DNA of 64,000 bases from JAWWOL01 sp033851545 (GCA_033851545.1 JAWWOO010000109.1:59426-123425), one strand, 5' to 3'. Shown: positions 8,542 to 17,541, counted from the first letter of the stretch. Numbers and translations are program-made. Notes: generated from the sequence alone by a model not told the origin.

Positions 8542-10068
8542 GTGACCGCGACGACCAGCCAACCATCGGCGGTGGGCTTCCGATCCGAACGCGGCCCAGT
8601 GCTGGCAGCCCTGATGCTGAGCACCGGCCTGGTCGCCCTGGACAGCACGATCATCGCGACCGCTGTGCCCTCGGTGGTCAAGGACCTCGGCGGTTTCAGC
8701 CAGTTCCCCTGGCTGTTCTCGATCTACCTGCTGAGCCAGGCCGTCACGGTCCCGCTGTACGGGAAGTTCGCCGACGTGGTCGGCCGCAGGCCGTTGATGT
8801 TCTTCGGCATTGCGATGTTCCTGGTCGGCTCGGTGCTCTGCGGCCTGGCCTGGTCGATGCCGTCGCTGATCGCTTTCCGTGCTGTGCAAGGGATCGGGGC
8901 TGGCGCGGTCCAGCCCATGAGCATGACGATCGTGGGTGACCTCTACAGCGTCGAGGAGCGGGCCCGGGTCCAGGGCTACCTCGCGAGCGTCTGGGGCATC
9001 GCCGCGGTCGTCGGGCCGACCCTGGGCGGCTTCTTCTCCGACTACCTTTCCTGGCGCTGGATCTTCTTCGTCAACCTCCCGCTGGGCGCGGTGGCCTGGG
9101 TGACCCTTTCCCGGCGCTTCAAGGAAAGTGTCGCCCACCGCGAGCACACGATCGACTGGACGGGGGCCGCCCTGCTCACGACCGGGTGCTCGCTGGCCAT
9201 CCTCGGCCTGCTCGAGGGCGGCGTCGCTTGGGCCTGGGGTTCGGCCACCAGCATCGTGATCCTCGCCGTGGCCGGCATGTCGCTGCTCGGCTTCGTCGCC
9301 GTCGAGCGTGTTGCCACGGAGCCCGTGCTCCCGCTCTGGGTCTTCGGCCGACGGGTCCTCGTCGGCGGCAACCTGGTCTCGCTCGCCGTCGGAGCGCTGG
9401 TGATCGGACTGACCTCGTACGTGCCGACCTACGCCCAGGGCGTCCTGGGTGCCAGCGCCGTCGTGGCCGGATTCGCCCTGGCGGCCTTGACGATCGGCTG
9501 GCCGCTTTCGGCAGCGCTCGCCGGCCGGCTCTACCTGCGGATCGGCTTTCGCAGCACGTCCTTCATCGGCGCCGTCGGCGCCATCGCCGGCACCCTGCTG
9601 TGCCTGCTGCTCGGCGTCAACAGCTCGCTGTGGCAGGTCGCAGCCGTCTGCTTCGTCATCGGCGTCGGCATGGGACTGGTGGCCAGCCCGACCCTGGTCG
9701 CCGTGCAGTCCGTCGTCGGCTGGGACCGGCGGGGCGTCGTCACCGGCGCCAACATGTTCTGCCGGTCGATCGGAAGTGCCCTCGGGGCAGCCATCTTCGG
9801 AGCGATCGCCAACGCCTCTCTCAACCACCGGTTCGCGCACCCACCGGCATCGCTGGCCGGCAAGCTGCCGCGGGGAGCCGACGCCGCGAGCATCGCGATC
9901 GGCGGCCACGGCCCGTCCCGCACCTCCCCTGCCGGCGAGTTCGTCCGGCACGCACTGGGCGCGGCGTCCCACGACGTGTTCGTCGGACTCGCCGTCCTGG
10001 CCGTGCTGACCGTCGGCTTCCTGTTGCTCATGCCGCACCGCACGGAGGAGCTCAGCTTCGAGGCGTGA
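8542..10068 (+). CDS. MFS drug-efflux transporter, DHA2 (EmrB/QacA) type
   Basis: A 508-residue transporter with about 14 hydrophobic segments. Motif A is GKFADVVGRRPLM near residue 76, the start of helix 1 has LDSTIIATAVPSVVKDL (the DHA2 LDxTIVNVALP signature) and the motif-C-like stretch near residue 155 reads VVGPTLGGFFSDYLSWRWIFFVNLPLG. These features fit proton-driven multidrug exporters in the inner membrane. The GTG start has a GAGGAG nine bases upstream. There is no adjacent TetR or MarR gene to suggest a drug. Convergent with the GGDEF/EAL gene, with only three bases between the two stops. Confidence 0.92.
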   Translation: MTATTSQPSAVGFRSERGPVLAALMLSTGLVALDSTIIATAVPSVVKDLGGFSQFPWLFSIYLLSQAVTVPLYGKFADVVGRRPLMFFGIAMFLVGSVLCGLAWSMPSLIAFRAVQGIGAGAVQPMSMTIVGDLYSVEERARVQGYLASVWGIAAVVGPTLGGFFSDYLSWRWIFFVNLPLGAVAWVTLSRRFKESVAHREHTIDWTGAALLTTGCSLAILGLLEGGVAWAWGSATSIVILAVAGMSLLGFVAVERVATEPVLPLWVFGRRVLVGGNLVSLAVGALVIGLTSYVPTYAQGVLGASAVVAGFALAALTIGWPLSAALAGRLYLRIGFRSTSFIGAVGAIAGTLLCLLLGVNSSLWQVAAVCFVIGVGMGLVASPTLVAVQSVVGWDRRGVVTGANMFCRSIGSALGAAIFGAIANASLNHRFAHPPASLAGKLPRGADAASIAIGGHGPSRTSPAGEFVRHALGAASHDVFVGLAVLAVLTVGFLLLMPHRTEELSFEA

Positions 10069-10080
10069 GCCTCAGGCGAC
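10055..10080. terminator. Hairpin at convergent stop codons (possible bidirectional terminator)
   Basis: The sequence GAGGC, GTGA, GCCTC forms a perfect 5-bp stem with a 4-base loop and contains the end of the MFS gene next to the end of the GGDEF/EAL gene. No U-tract is present, which is usual for high-GC actinobacteria. It is a plausible shared terminator but short. Confidence 0.35.
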
Positions 10081-12120
10081 GTCCCAGCTGGGGGAGTCGA
10101 CGTTCGTCGTACGCGGCGGGGGCAGGATGTGTGCCGGCAGCATCCGGGTCCACTGCTCGAACTGCGCCCCCGTCATCGCGGCCCCGAGGTAGAAGCCTTG
10201 GACGAGGTCACAGCCCAGCGGCAGCAGCTGGCGCCAGACCTCGGCGCTCTCCACGCCCTCGGCCACCACCCGAAGGCCGAGGTTGTGGCCCAGCTCGATC
10301 GTCGAGCGCACGATGACCGTGTCACCGCTGGCGCCGCCCATCTTGGAGACGAACGAGCGGTCGATCTTCAGCTCGTCGACGTCCAGGCGGCGCAGGTAGG
10401 ACAGCGACGAGTACCCCGTACCGAAGTCGTCGATCGCCAGCCGTACGCCGAACTCGCGCAGCCGTCCCAGCACGGCGATCGCCCGCGACGGGTCGGCCAT
10501 GATGGTGCTCTCGGTGACCTCCAGGGTGAGCGCGGTGGGCGGCACCCCGTGCCGGCGCAGGATCTCGGCGACCTGGGCGGGGAGCTCGAGGTTGGTCAGG
10601 TGCCGTACCGACAGGTTCACCGCCATCCGCAGGGCGAAGCCGTCCTTGAGCCAGCGCGCGAGCTGGGTGATGGCGATCTCGAGCACCTTCATGGTGAGCG
10701 GTTCGATCAGCCCGGTGTTCTCGGCGGTGGAGATGAACTGCTCGGGCATGAGCAGCCCCAGCTGCGGGTGCTGCCAGCGGACCAGCGCCTCGACGCCGAC
10801 GACCTGCCCGGTCCGGACGTCGCACTGGGGCTGGTAGTGCAGGGTGAGCTCGTCGTTGTCGATGCCCCGGCGCAGGTCGCCCAGCAGAGCCAGCCGCTGC
10901 GGGGTGTGCAGGTCCTCGTCGGCGCTGTAGATCGCGAAGCAGCCGCGGGACTCCTTGGCCGTGTAGAGCGCGACGTCGGCGCGGCGCAGCAGGGTCTCGC
11001 TGTCCTCTCCGTGCACCGGGGCCAGTGCGATGCCGATGCTGGCCTGGATGTCGAGGGAGACACCGGACACCAGGAACGGATCGCGCAGCGCCCGGGCGAT
11101 CCGGTTGGCGAGCTCGCGGGCGGCGCTCTCGTCCGCGCCGTTGGCGACCAGGGCGAACTCGTCGCCGCCGAGGCGGGCCACCGTGTCAGCCTCGCGGACC
11201 AGGGTGGACAGCCGCTCGCCGACCGCCTTGATCAGCGAGTCGCCGATGTGGTGGCCGAGGGTGTCGTTGATCTCCTTGAAATGGTCCAGGTCGACGATCA
11301 TGACCGCGGCCTTGGCGTCGGCCCTGGGATTGGTGCACATCGCCTCGACCCGGCTGCGCAGGTGGGCCCGGTTCGGCAGCCCGGTCAGGGCGTCGTGCAT
11401 CGCCTGCCGCTCGCGCTCCAGGAACAGCCCGGCAGTGCGCTGGACGGCCAGGATCGGCAGCAGCAGCAGCGGGACCAGCCAGACGCTGAAGGTCATGACG
11501 GCGGCGACGACCGGCGCCAGTGTGGCCAGCACGCTCCCGCTGATCATGAAGTGCAGGTTCTCCCGCAGGTGCTCCCGCACGGAGTCCCCTGAGCCGACCG
11601 CGACCGCGATGCTGATCAGGGTCATGTTGAGGACCAGCAGGGTGGCGGCGGCCGCCAGCGCGGGCAACACGTCCTGGGCGGAGAACGCCGTGTTGTTGTC
11701 GAGCAGCGCCTCGCCGCGCAGGGCCGCGTACACGACCTGGGCACCGAGGAAGGCGACCGTGTAGCGGGCCACGGAGAGCGCCAGCGCACCGACCGAGCGG
11801 CGGCGGAGGACGCCGTCGAGCAACACGGCGATGACCTGGGCCCCGATGGCGATGCCGATCGAGCTGACCAGCATCAGGACCAGGCCGAAGGCGGTCGAGA
11901 TCGACAGCTCCTCGCTTGCCGTCTGCTCTCGGGTCAGCCGGATCGGCCGCAGCTCGCCGAAGATCTGCAGCGCCGCGATGACGGCGACGGCGGTGATCGA
12001 TGCGTGCATCTGGTGGCTGGAGATCGTCGCGAGGACGAGGACGAACAGCCCGAGCCCAGCCGCGACGACACCGCTGAGGAGCAGGGTGAGCCCGCGGGGC
12101 CGGGAAATGTCCACGCTCAT
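10072..12120 (-). CDS. Membrane-bound bifunctional GGDEF/EAL cyclic-di-GMP enzyme
   Basis: A 682-residue protein. The first ~230 residues contain about seven hydrophobic segments, a membrane sensor of no family I can name. A GGDEF domain follows, with LTGLPNRAHL at its start and an intact RLGGDEF active site. The EAL domain has an intact VEALVRWQHP signature, plus IDDFGTGYSS and the downstream QGFYLG region. Both catalytic signatures look usable, so it may make or degrade c-di-GMP, with one domain possibly acting as sensor for GTP. The start at 12120 was chosen over an ATG 24 bases upstream because residues after it begin the first helix sooner. Confidence 0.93.
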   Translation of the reverse strand: MSVDISRPRGLTLLLSGVVAAGLGLFVLVLATISSHQMHASITAVAVIAALQIFGELRPIRLTREQTASEELSISTAFGLVLMLVSSIGIAIGAQVIAVLLDGVLRRRSVGALALSVARYTVAFLGAQVVYAALRGEALLDNNTAFSAQDVLPALAAAATLLVLNMTLISIAVAVGSGDSVREHLRENLHFMISGSVLATLAPVVAAVMTFSVWLVPLLLLPILAVQRTAGLFLERERQAMHDALTGLPNRAHLRSRVEAMCTNPRADAKAAVMIVDLDHFKEINDTLGHHIGDSLIKAVGERLSTLVREADTVARLGGDEFALVANGADESAARELANRIARALRDPFLVSGVSLDIQASIGIALAPVHGEDSETLLRRADVALYTAKESRGCFAIYSADEDLHTPQRLALLGDLRRGIDNDELTLHYQPQCDVRTGQVVGVEALVRWQHPQLGLLMPEQFISTAENTGLIEPLTMKVLEIAITQLARWLKDGFALRMAVNLSVRHLTNLELPAQVAEILRRHGVPPTALTLEVTESTIMADPSRAIAVLGRLREFGVRLAIDDFGTGYSSLSYLRRLDVDELKIDRSFVSKMGGASGDTVIVRSTIELGHNLGLRVVAEGVESAEVWRQLLPLGCDLVQGFYLGAAMTGAQFEQWTRMLPAHILPPPRTTNVDSPSWDVA

Positions 12121-12250
12121 CACTCGGCACTCCGGATGGCCCAATCAAGCCTGGCACTTGAGGGAAGTTGTGAGGCGGCTCCCTCGACGCCGTCCACAGG
12201 CCGTCACGCTGGCCCCGATTTCGTCGGTCCCGTACGGCAGGATGGCGGTC

Positions 12251-13165
12251 ATGTCAGCCCGGCAGCCCGCGCAGCAGACCCTCGAGGGGATGCCCGCGCG
12301 CCTCTATGCGTGCACGCCGTCGCGGCTGACCACGTGGCTGGACTGCCCCCGTCGCTACCGGATGACCTATCTCGACCGGCCCCAGCCCGGCAAGGGGCCG
12401 CCGTGGGCCCACAATTCCGTGGGCGCGAGCGTGCACAATGCGCTGGCCCGCTGGTGGTCGCTGCCTCTCGCCGACCGGACCCCCGCGAAGGCCGGTCGGC
12501 TGGTCGAGACCGGCTGGATCGGCGACGGCTTCCGGGACGATGCCCAGTCCGACCGGGCCCGCCCGCGGGCCCGCGACCAGGTGGAGGGCTACGTCGCCAC
12601 GCTCGATCCCGACGACGAGCCGGTCGGCTGCGAGCGCACCGTGGGCACCCGTACGGAGACCCTGGCCGTGTCCGGGCGGGTCGACCGCATCGACCGCCGC
12701 GCCTCGGCGGACGGCTCGGGTGACGAGCTGGTGATCGTCGACTACAAGACCGGCCGCCGCCCGCTGAGCGCCGATGACGCCCGCTCCTCGCTCGCGCTCG
12801 CCCTCTATGCCGTCGCCGCGGCGCGGACCCTGCGGACCCGGTCGCGGCGGGTCGAGCTGCACCACCTGCCGACCGGCGAGGTGCACGTCCACGAGCACAG
12901 TCCCGAGTCACTGACCCGCCACCTCGACCGGGCCGCCTCGATCGCCCGTGACGCCTCGGCCGCGGGGGAGGCGTGGCGTGGCGGGCTCTCGGAGCACCTG
13001 GCCGGACAGGCACCGGAGACCGCACACCCGGCCGTCGACGAGGCCTTCCCGGCACGGCCGTCCGCGTTGTGCGGCTGGTGCGACTTCTCGCGGCACTGCC
13101 CCGCCGGCCGCGCGGCCGCCGCGCCCCAGCAGTCATGGGCGGCTGTCGACGACCCGGGCCAGTGA
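12251..13165 (+). CDS. RecB-like PD-(D/E)XK nuclease with probable Fe-S cluster
   Basis: A 304-residue RecB-family nuclease standing alone without a helicase domain. The nuclease core includes a His in SVGASVHNALARW and the catalytic segment DELVIVDYKTGRRPL, with Asp and Lys intact. A single Cys in TWLDCPRRYRMTYLD near the N-terminus and three in ALCGWCDFSRHC near the C-terminus form the spaced four-Cys pattern seen in AddB and Cas4-type Fe-S nucleases. The role is probably DNA end processing; a partner is not visible. Divergent from the GGDEF/EAL gene over 130 bp. Confidence 0.85.
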   Translation: MSARQPAQQTLEGMPARLYACTPSRLTTWLDCPRRYRMTYLDRPQPGKGPPWAHNSVGASVHNALARWWSLPLADRTPAKAGRLVETGWIGDGFRDDAQSDRARPRARDQVEGYVATLDPDDEPVGCERTVGTRTETLAVSGRVDRIDRRASADGSGDELVIVDYKTGRRPLSADDARSSLALALYAVAAARTLRTRSRRVELHHLPTGEVHVHEHSPESLTRHLDRAASIARDASAAGEAWRGGLSEHLAGQAPETAHPAVDEAFPARPSALCGWCDFSRHCPAGRAAAAPQQSWAAVDDPGQ

Positions 13166-13253
13166 CGCCGGCGTCCCGGTCAGGGGGGACCAATTCGGCA
13201 CCGCCCGATGAGTCCGACCGGGCCGGGTAGTCCTACTGCCAGGGAGGCACCAC

Positions 13254-13616
13254 ATGTTGACCGACAGCTTGGCATTCAGCGGGTTCGCGGCGCCCGACCT
13301 GGCCGCGGCCAAGGCGTTCTACGAGGGGACGCTGGGGCTGCGGGTGAGCGAGCCGAACGGCATGCTCATGCTGCACCTGGCCGGTGGCCGGGACGTCCTG
13401 GTCTATCCGAAGCCAGACCACGTGCCGGCGACCTACACGATCCTCAACTTCCCGGTCCCGGACATCGAGGCCTCGGTCGATGAGCTGGTCGGCCGCGGCG
13501 TGAAGTTCGAGCACTACGACTGGGTGGACGAGCGCGGCATCAACCGCAGCGGCGGCCCCCTGATCGCCTGGTTCACCGACCCCGCCGGCAACATCCTCTC
13601 GGTCCTGCAGGACTGA
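13254..13616 (+). CDS. VOC/glyoxalase superfamily protein
   Basis: A 120-residue single-copy VOC protein. The family pattern is visible in FAAPDLAAAKAFYEGTLGLRV, then a repeated strand set, and the C-terminal WFTDPAGNILSVLQ that often supplies the metal Glu/Gln. Members include glyoxalase I, dioxygenases and drug-binding proteins; the substrate here cannot be told. The start has GGGAGG upstream. Its last codons sit in the palindrome GTCCTGCAGGAC, next to the convergent AraC-type gene. Confidence 0.87.
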   Translation: MLTDSLAFSGFAAPDLAAAKAFYEGTLGLRVSEPNGMLMLHLAGGRDVLVYPKPDHVPATYTILNFPVPDIEASVDELVGRGVKFEHYDWVDERGINRSGGPLIAWFTDPAGNILSVLQD

Positions 13617-13635
13617 GGTCCTGACCGGCCGGTGT

Positions 13636-14583
13636 TCAGCCCGGTGATCGCGTGAAAGTGGCCCGGTAGGCGCTTGGGGTGAGCCCTACCCGCTTCCGCA
13701 GGTGCTGGCGCAGCGATTCGGTCGTGCCGATGCCGCTGTGCCTGGCCACCTGGTCCATCGGCAAGGTCGTGGCTTCCAGCAGCTCCCGGGCGCGGTCGAG
13801 GCGTTGGTGCAGCAGCCACTGCAGGGGGCTGAGCCCGGTCTCGGCTTGGAATCGACGGGTCAGGCTTCTGACGCTGGTGTTGGCGTGGGCGGCGAAGTCG
13901 GTGAGGGTCAGTGGCTCGTGGAGGCGCTGAACGGCCCACTCTCGGGTGCCGGCCAGCGAGATGCCGCGCTCGGGCGGCAGCGACGACTCGATGAACTGGG
14001 CCTGCCCCCCAGGACGCACCGGGGCGGCGACGACATGGCGGGCGACCGTGTTGGCCACGGCGGCGCCGTAGTCGGTGCGGACGATGTGCAGGCACAGGTC
14101 GATGCCGGCGGCGAGTCCGGCGGAGGTCAGGACGTTGCCGTCCTGGACGTAGAGGACGTCCGGGTGCACGTTGACGGCCGGGAAACGTCGGCTCAGCTCC
14201 GCCGAATATGCCCAGTACGTGGTGGCGTTGCGCCCGTCCAGCAGGCCGGCTTGGGCAAGCACGAACGCGCCGGTGCAGATGGAGGCGACCCGCTTGCCGG
14301 CCTCGGCCGTACGCCGTAGCACGGCCAGCACCCGGGCATCGGTGTCTTCTCGCGCGCCCGTGCCGGTGACCATCACGGTGTCGGCGCTGTCGATGAGCTC
14401 AAGCCCGTGCTGGATCACGACCTCGAGGCTGCCGGTGCTGGCAACCACCCCCGGGTTGGCGGAGCATAGGAGAACCTCGTAGCCGGGAGCGTCGTTCACG
14501 AAGACCGAACCGAACACGAGCTCAGGGATGGTCAGGTCGAAAGTGGTGACCGGTGGTACGGCAATGACGGCGATCCGATGCAT
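13636..14583 (-). CDS. GlxA-family transcriptional regulator (DJ-1/PfpI domain plus AraC HTH)
   Basis: A 315-residue regulator. The N-terminal half is a DJ-1/PfpI-like amidotransferase fold (start HRIAVIAVPPVTTFDLTIPE; nucleophile-elbow region SICTGAFVLAQAGLLDG). The C-terminal half is an AraC double helix-turn-helix with SLTRRFQAETGLSPLQWLLHQR and a second motif around VARHSGIGTTESLRQHLRK. Such proteins usually regulate adjacent metabolic genes. It is divergent from the epimerase-like gene across 129 bp, which makes that gene the likely target. I preferred the ATG at 14583 because the DJ-1 fold begins there; an in-frame start exists 27 bases upstream. Confidence 0.9.
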   Translation of the reverse strand: MHRIAVIAVPPVTTFDLTIPELVFGSVFVNDAPGYEVLLCSANPGVVASTGSLEVVIQHGLELIDSADTVMVTGTGAREDTDARVLAVLRRTAEAGKRVASICTGAFVLAQAGLLDGRNATTYWAYSAELSRRFPAVNVHPDVLYVQDGNVLTSAGLAAGIDLCLHIVRTDYGAAVANTVARHVVAAPVRPGGQAQFIESSLPPERGISLAGTREWAVQRLHEPLTLTDFAAHANTSVRSLTRRFQAETGLSPLQWLLHQRLDRARELLEATTLPMDQVARHSGIGTTESLRQHLRKRVGLTPSAYRATFTRSPG

Positions 14584-14712
14584 TGGCCCGATCCTTTGGA
14601 TATCTGTCATTCAGGCCACTACCCTAGCCGCCGCACTGGCCCGCAGAGTGGATCAGGGGTCGGAAGTCACCGCCCCGAGCCTGCCAACCGGAGCATCAGA
14701 AACGAGAAACCA

Positions 14713-15639
14713 ATGTCTTTGCACGTTGTCGTGGGAGCCGGCGCGACCGGCGTCGCCACCGCCCGCCAACTGGCCGACTCAGGCGAGCAGGTGCGCCTGA
14801 TCACGAGGCGCGGCAGCGGGCCGGAGCACCCGGGGATCGAGCGGGTCACGGCCGACGCCACCGACGCCGAGCGCCTGACGGGACTGGTGGGCGGCGCCAG
14901 CACGCTGTTCAACTGCGCCATGCCCTCCTATGACCGCTGGCCCACCGATTGGCCGCCCTTGGCGGCGGCACTGCTCACCGCGGCCGAGCGCACCGGAGCC
15001 GGTTACCTCATGCTGGGCAATGTCTACGGGTACGGGCCGATCGACGGCCCTTTCACCGAAGACCTGCCGATGGCGCCGACCACGGTCAAGGGACGGGTCC
15101 GGGCGAAGATGTGGAACGAGGCAGTCGCCGCTCACCACGCCGGCCGGGTACGCGTCGCCGAGGTGCGCGCCAGCGACTTCCTCGGCGCCGCAGCGGCATC
15201 GGTCTACACGTTGATGGTCCTGCCGCTGCTGCTCGCCGGCGAGCCCGCCGCGTATCCGGCCGACCTCGATGCGCCGCACAGCTGGACCTACGCCGGTGAC
15301 GCCGCCCGAGTGCTCATCGCAGTCAGCCAGGACGACCGATCATGGGGGCGGCCGTGGCACGTACCCTCCACCACCGAGCTGGGCGCACGCGAGCTGACGA
15401 CGCGACTGGCCGACGTGGCCGGCGTGGCTGCCGGTCCGGCGGCGAGGCTGAAGCGCATGTCCGCAGAGGAGCTCGACCGGATGGCCTCCGCCGACTCGAT
15501 CATGGCGGAGGTCGTCGAGATGCAGTACCTGTTCCAGCAGCCGTTGCTGCTGGACTCCTCGCAGACCGAGCAGGCCTTCGGCCTGAGGCCGACCCCGCTG
15601 GACGAGGTCCTCACCGAAACGGTCAAGGGCACGGCCTGA
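14713..15639 (+). CDS. NAD-dependent epimerase/dehydratase-like protein
   Basis: A 308-residue extended-SDR protein. The Rossmann motif is VVGAGATGVATARQL at residues 5-19. A GNVYGYGP segment lies where these enzymes carry the catalytic Tyr region, but no perfect YxxxK is obvious there, so the catalytic state is uncertain. It resembles actinobacterial atypical SDRs annotated as NAD-dependent epimerase. Divergent from the GlxA-type regulator, which may control it. The ATG follows GAGAAACCA, a weak ribosome-binding site. Confidence 0.78.
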   Translation: MSLHVVVGAGATGVATARQLADSGEQVRLITRRGSGPEHPGIERVTADATDAERLTGLVGGASTLFNCAMPSYDRWPTDWPPLAAALLTAAERTGAGYLMLGNVYGYGPIDGPFTEDLPMAPTTVKGRVRAKMWNEAVAAHHAGRVRVAEVRASDFLGAAAASVYTLMVLPLLLAGEPAAYPADLDAPHSWTYAGDAARVLIAVSQDDRSWGRPWHVPSTTELGARELTTRLADVAGVAAGPAARLKRMSAEELDRMASADSIMAEVVEMQYLFQQPLLLDSSQTEQAFGLRPTPLDEVLTETVKGTA

Positions 15640-15651
15640 GCTGCGTTGGTC

Positions 15652-15667
15652 TCGAACGTATGTTCGA
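15652..15667 (+). promoter_or_regulatory. LexA (SOS) box, perfect dyad
   Basis: The 16 bases read TCGAAC, GTAT, GTTCGA, which is an exact match to the LexA operator described in mycobacteria and Bacillus-type SOS regulons (TCGAAC-N4-GTTCGA). It lies 12 bases after the stop of the epimerase-like gene and about 50-60 bases before the start of the small gene at 15717. A CATGAT element at 15676-15681 could serve as the -10 box. I found no other perfect copy in the window. Confidence 0.75.
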
Positions 15668-15716
15668 GCGCGTGCCATGATGGGCCGATGGGCGCAAGGG
15701 TCGGGCGGCGCTGACG

Positions 15717-15998
15717 GTGGCCGGCGGGATGCGTGCGCCTCGGGAACGGCTGACCCTCGCCCAGCGGTCGGAGCTGTCCCAGGTTCCAGGGCCAGCCGGT
15801 CCGGCCACGACGGCACGGCACTGCTGGGTGAGCGGGCTGCCCGACCACCCCGGGCGCTGGCCGGGCCTGCTGCTCGAGTGGCGCAAGGTCACGCCGAGCG
15901 TGTGGCAGGGCCGGGTCGTCTACGCGTTCCATGACGGACGGCAGACGGTGCTGATCGAGGCCTGGCTCTCCGGCACCTGCCTCGAACCGGCGAGCTAG
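15717..15998 (+). CDS. Small conserved hypothetical protein, probable SOS gene
   Basis: A 93-residue protein (89 if the ATG at 15729 is used). It contains RHCWVSGLPDHPGRWPGLL, then EWRK and WQGRVVYAF, and ends with VLIEAWL. I recall similar small actinobacterial hypothetical proteins, without a known function. No signal peptide or membrane segment. The Trp-rich, compact pattern suggests a small beta fold. A perfect LexA box sits about 50 bases upstream of its GTG, so it is likely induced by DNA damage. It ends at the first copy of an 18-bp repeat that also contains the end of the convergent DUF349 gene. Confidence 0.7.
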   Translation: MAGGMRAPRERLTLAQRSELSQVPGPAGPATTARHCWVSGLPDHPGRWPGLLLEWRKVTPSVWQGRVVYAFHDGRQTVLIEAWLSGTCLEPAS

Positions 15999-16041
15999 CT
16001 ACCGAGCCTGCTCGGCTTTGCCCCTACCGAGCCTGCTCGGC
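15999..16041. repeat. 18-bp direct repeat spanning the DUF349 stop codon
   Basis: Two identical 18-base copies lie at 15999-16016 and 16024-16041. The second copy contains the stop and last five codons of the DUF349 gene; the first copy follows the stop of the convergent small gene directly. Each copy contains the inverted repeat CCGAGC-CT-GCTCGG, so two small hairpins could form and act as a bidirectional terminator. Confidence 0.7.
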
Positions 16042-17433
16042 CATCTGCAGGAACATCCGCTTGCTGGCCAGCTCGGCCTCAGCCGCCTTGGCCGCCTTGT
16101 CGTCACCGCGCCCCTTGGCCCGCTCGACCTTGTCCTCGAGCTCGGCCACCGTACGGCGGAGCTGACCGATCATGCCGCTCTCCTGGGCCGGTGCCCGCTG
16201 CCACTTGGCGTCCGACGCCTCGCGGACCCGGTCCTCGACCGCCTCGAGCCGGGCTTCGAGCGAGTCCATCACCTCGCGCGGGACCTTTCCGATGCCTTCC
16301 CAGTCGGCCTGGATCGACCGCAGCAAGGCCTGCGCACCAGCCAGGTCGGAGCGCGGGTCGATCCGCTCCGCCCGTTCGAGCAGCGACTCCTTGGCCTTCT
16401 GGTTCGCGGCGAACTCCGCGTCACGGGCCGAGAAGGTCTCGGCCCGGCGGGCGAAGAACGCGTCCTGCGCCGTACGGAATCTGTTCCACAGCGCGTCGTC
16501 CTCGGCCTTGGGTGCCCGCCCGGCGGCCTTCCAACGGTCCATCAGGTCGCGATACTTGCGCGCGGTGTCCGTCCACTCGCTCGAGCTGGACAGCGCCTCG
16601 GCCTCCCGGATCAGCTGCTCCTTGCGCTCCTTGGCCGCCTCCCGCTCGCGGTCGCGCTCGAGGAAGGCCGCGCGGCGCTTCTCACCGAAGGCGGCGCGGG
16701 CGGCGGAGAGCCGCTTCCACAGCGCATCCTCGTCCCGACGGTCACCGTGCCCGGCGGCGGTCCACTCCTCGACGATGGCCTTGAACCGGTCGCCGGTGGC
16801 GTTCCAGCTGGTCGAGGTGACCAGCCCCTCGGCCTCCTCCACCAGCTTGCGCCGTACGGCGGTCGCGGCCATCCGGGCCTGCGCCCGCTCCGCCTTGCGC
16901 TTGGCAAGCACCCCGTCGACCTCGGCGAGAACGGCGTCGACGGCTGCGAGATCGCCGAGCACGTCTGCAGTGGGCAGCGACTCGCGGATCTCGGCGGCAG
17001 CCTTGACCGCCTGCTCCGGCGGGGTGGTCCCAGCGGCCAGCCGGTCGCGTACCAGGCGCGCGCGGGTCATCAGCTCGTCGTACCGGCGGCCGAAGTGCGC
17101 CAACGCGGCGGCCGGATCGCCGACGAACGACCCGATCGCCCGCTCGCCCTCGGCGGTGGTGAGGTAGACCGTGCCGTCCTCGGCCACGCGGCCGTACCGG
17201 GTCAGATCGACCTCCGGCGCCTTGGCGACCTCAGGCGTGCGGACGACTTCGGGAGTGTTGACCGGCTTCGGTGTGGCGGCAGTTTGGGGCGTGCTCGCGA
17301 CCTCGGGGGTGGCGGTGACCTCGGGCGTGCTCGCGACCTCCGGGGTGCGGACGGCCTCGGGCGTGCTCGCGACCTCGGGCGAGGTCTCGGGCTCGGGCGC
17401 GCTCTCGGTGGTCTCGCTCATCGGTTCGCTCAC
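16024..17433 (-). CDS. DUF349 domain protein with TPEV-repeat N-terminus
   Basis: A 469-residue, highly charged and probably largely coiled-coil protein. Residues about 13-68 form a low-complexity tract of imperfect hexapeptides built on STPEVA. The rest contains several DUF349 repeats, recognisable by patterns such as WKAAGRAPKAEDDALWNRF and WEGIGKVP. DUF349 proteins are RNA/ribosome-associated in some studies but their role is unresolved. No membrane segment. It ends with AEQAR, and those codons are duplicated just after the stop. Confidence 0.88.
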   Translation of the reverse strand: MSEPMSETTESAPEPETSPEVASTPEAVRTPEVASTPEVTATPEVASTPQTAATPKPVNTPEVVRTPEVAKAPEVDLTRYGRVAEDGTVYLTTAEGERAIGSFVGDPAAALAHFGRRYDELMTRARLVRDRLAAGTTPPEQAVKAAAEIRESLPTADVLGDLAAVDAVLAEVDGVLAKRKAERAQARMAATAVRRKLVEEAEGLVTSTSWNATGDRFKAIVEEWTAAGHGDRRDEDALWKRLSAARAAFGEKRRAAFLERDREREAAKERKEQLIREAEALSSSSEWTDTARKYRDLMDRWKAAGRAPKAEDDALWNRFRTAQDAFFARRAETFSARDAEFAANQKAKESLLERAERIDPRSDLAGAQALLRSIQADWEGIGKVPREVMDSLEARLEAVEDRVREASDAKWQRAPAQESGMIGQLRRTVAELEDKVERAKGRGDDKAAKAAEAELASKRMFLQMAEQAR

Positions 17434-17541
17434 CTTGCCATTCTGTCGTCTCTCAGCGCAGAGGATAGGTGACGACGCCGCTCATGTGGCGATCGTTATC
17501 GTGCGCAGGCCGCGAAATCGGCCGTTGAAACGGTACAGAGG

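Noticed and set aside
8131..10038. 635-codon antisense frame over the MFS gene
   Set aside because: Shadow of a conserved transporter; low-complexity, Asp/Arg/Gln-rich translation.
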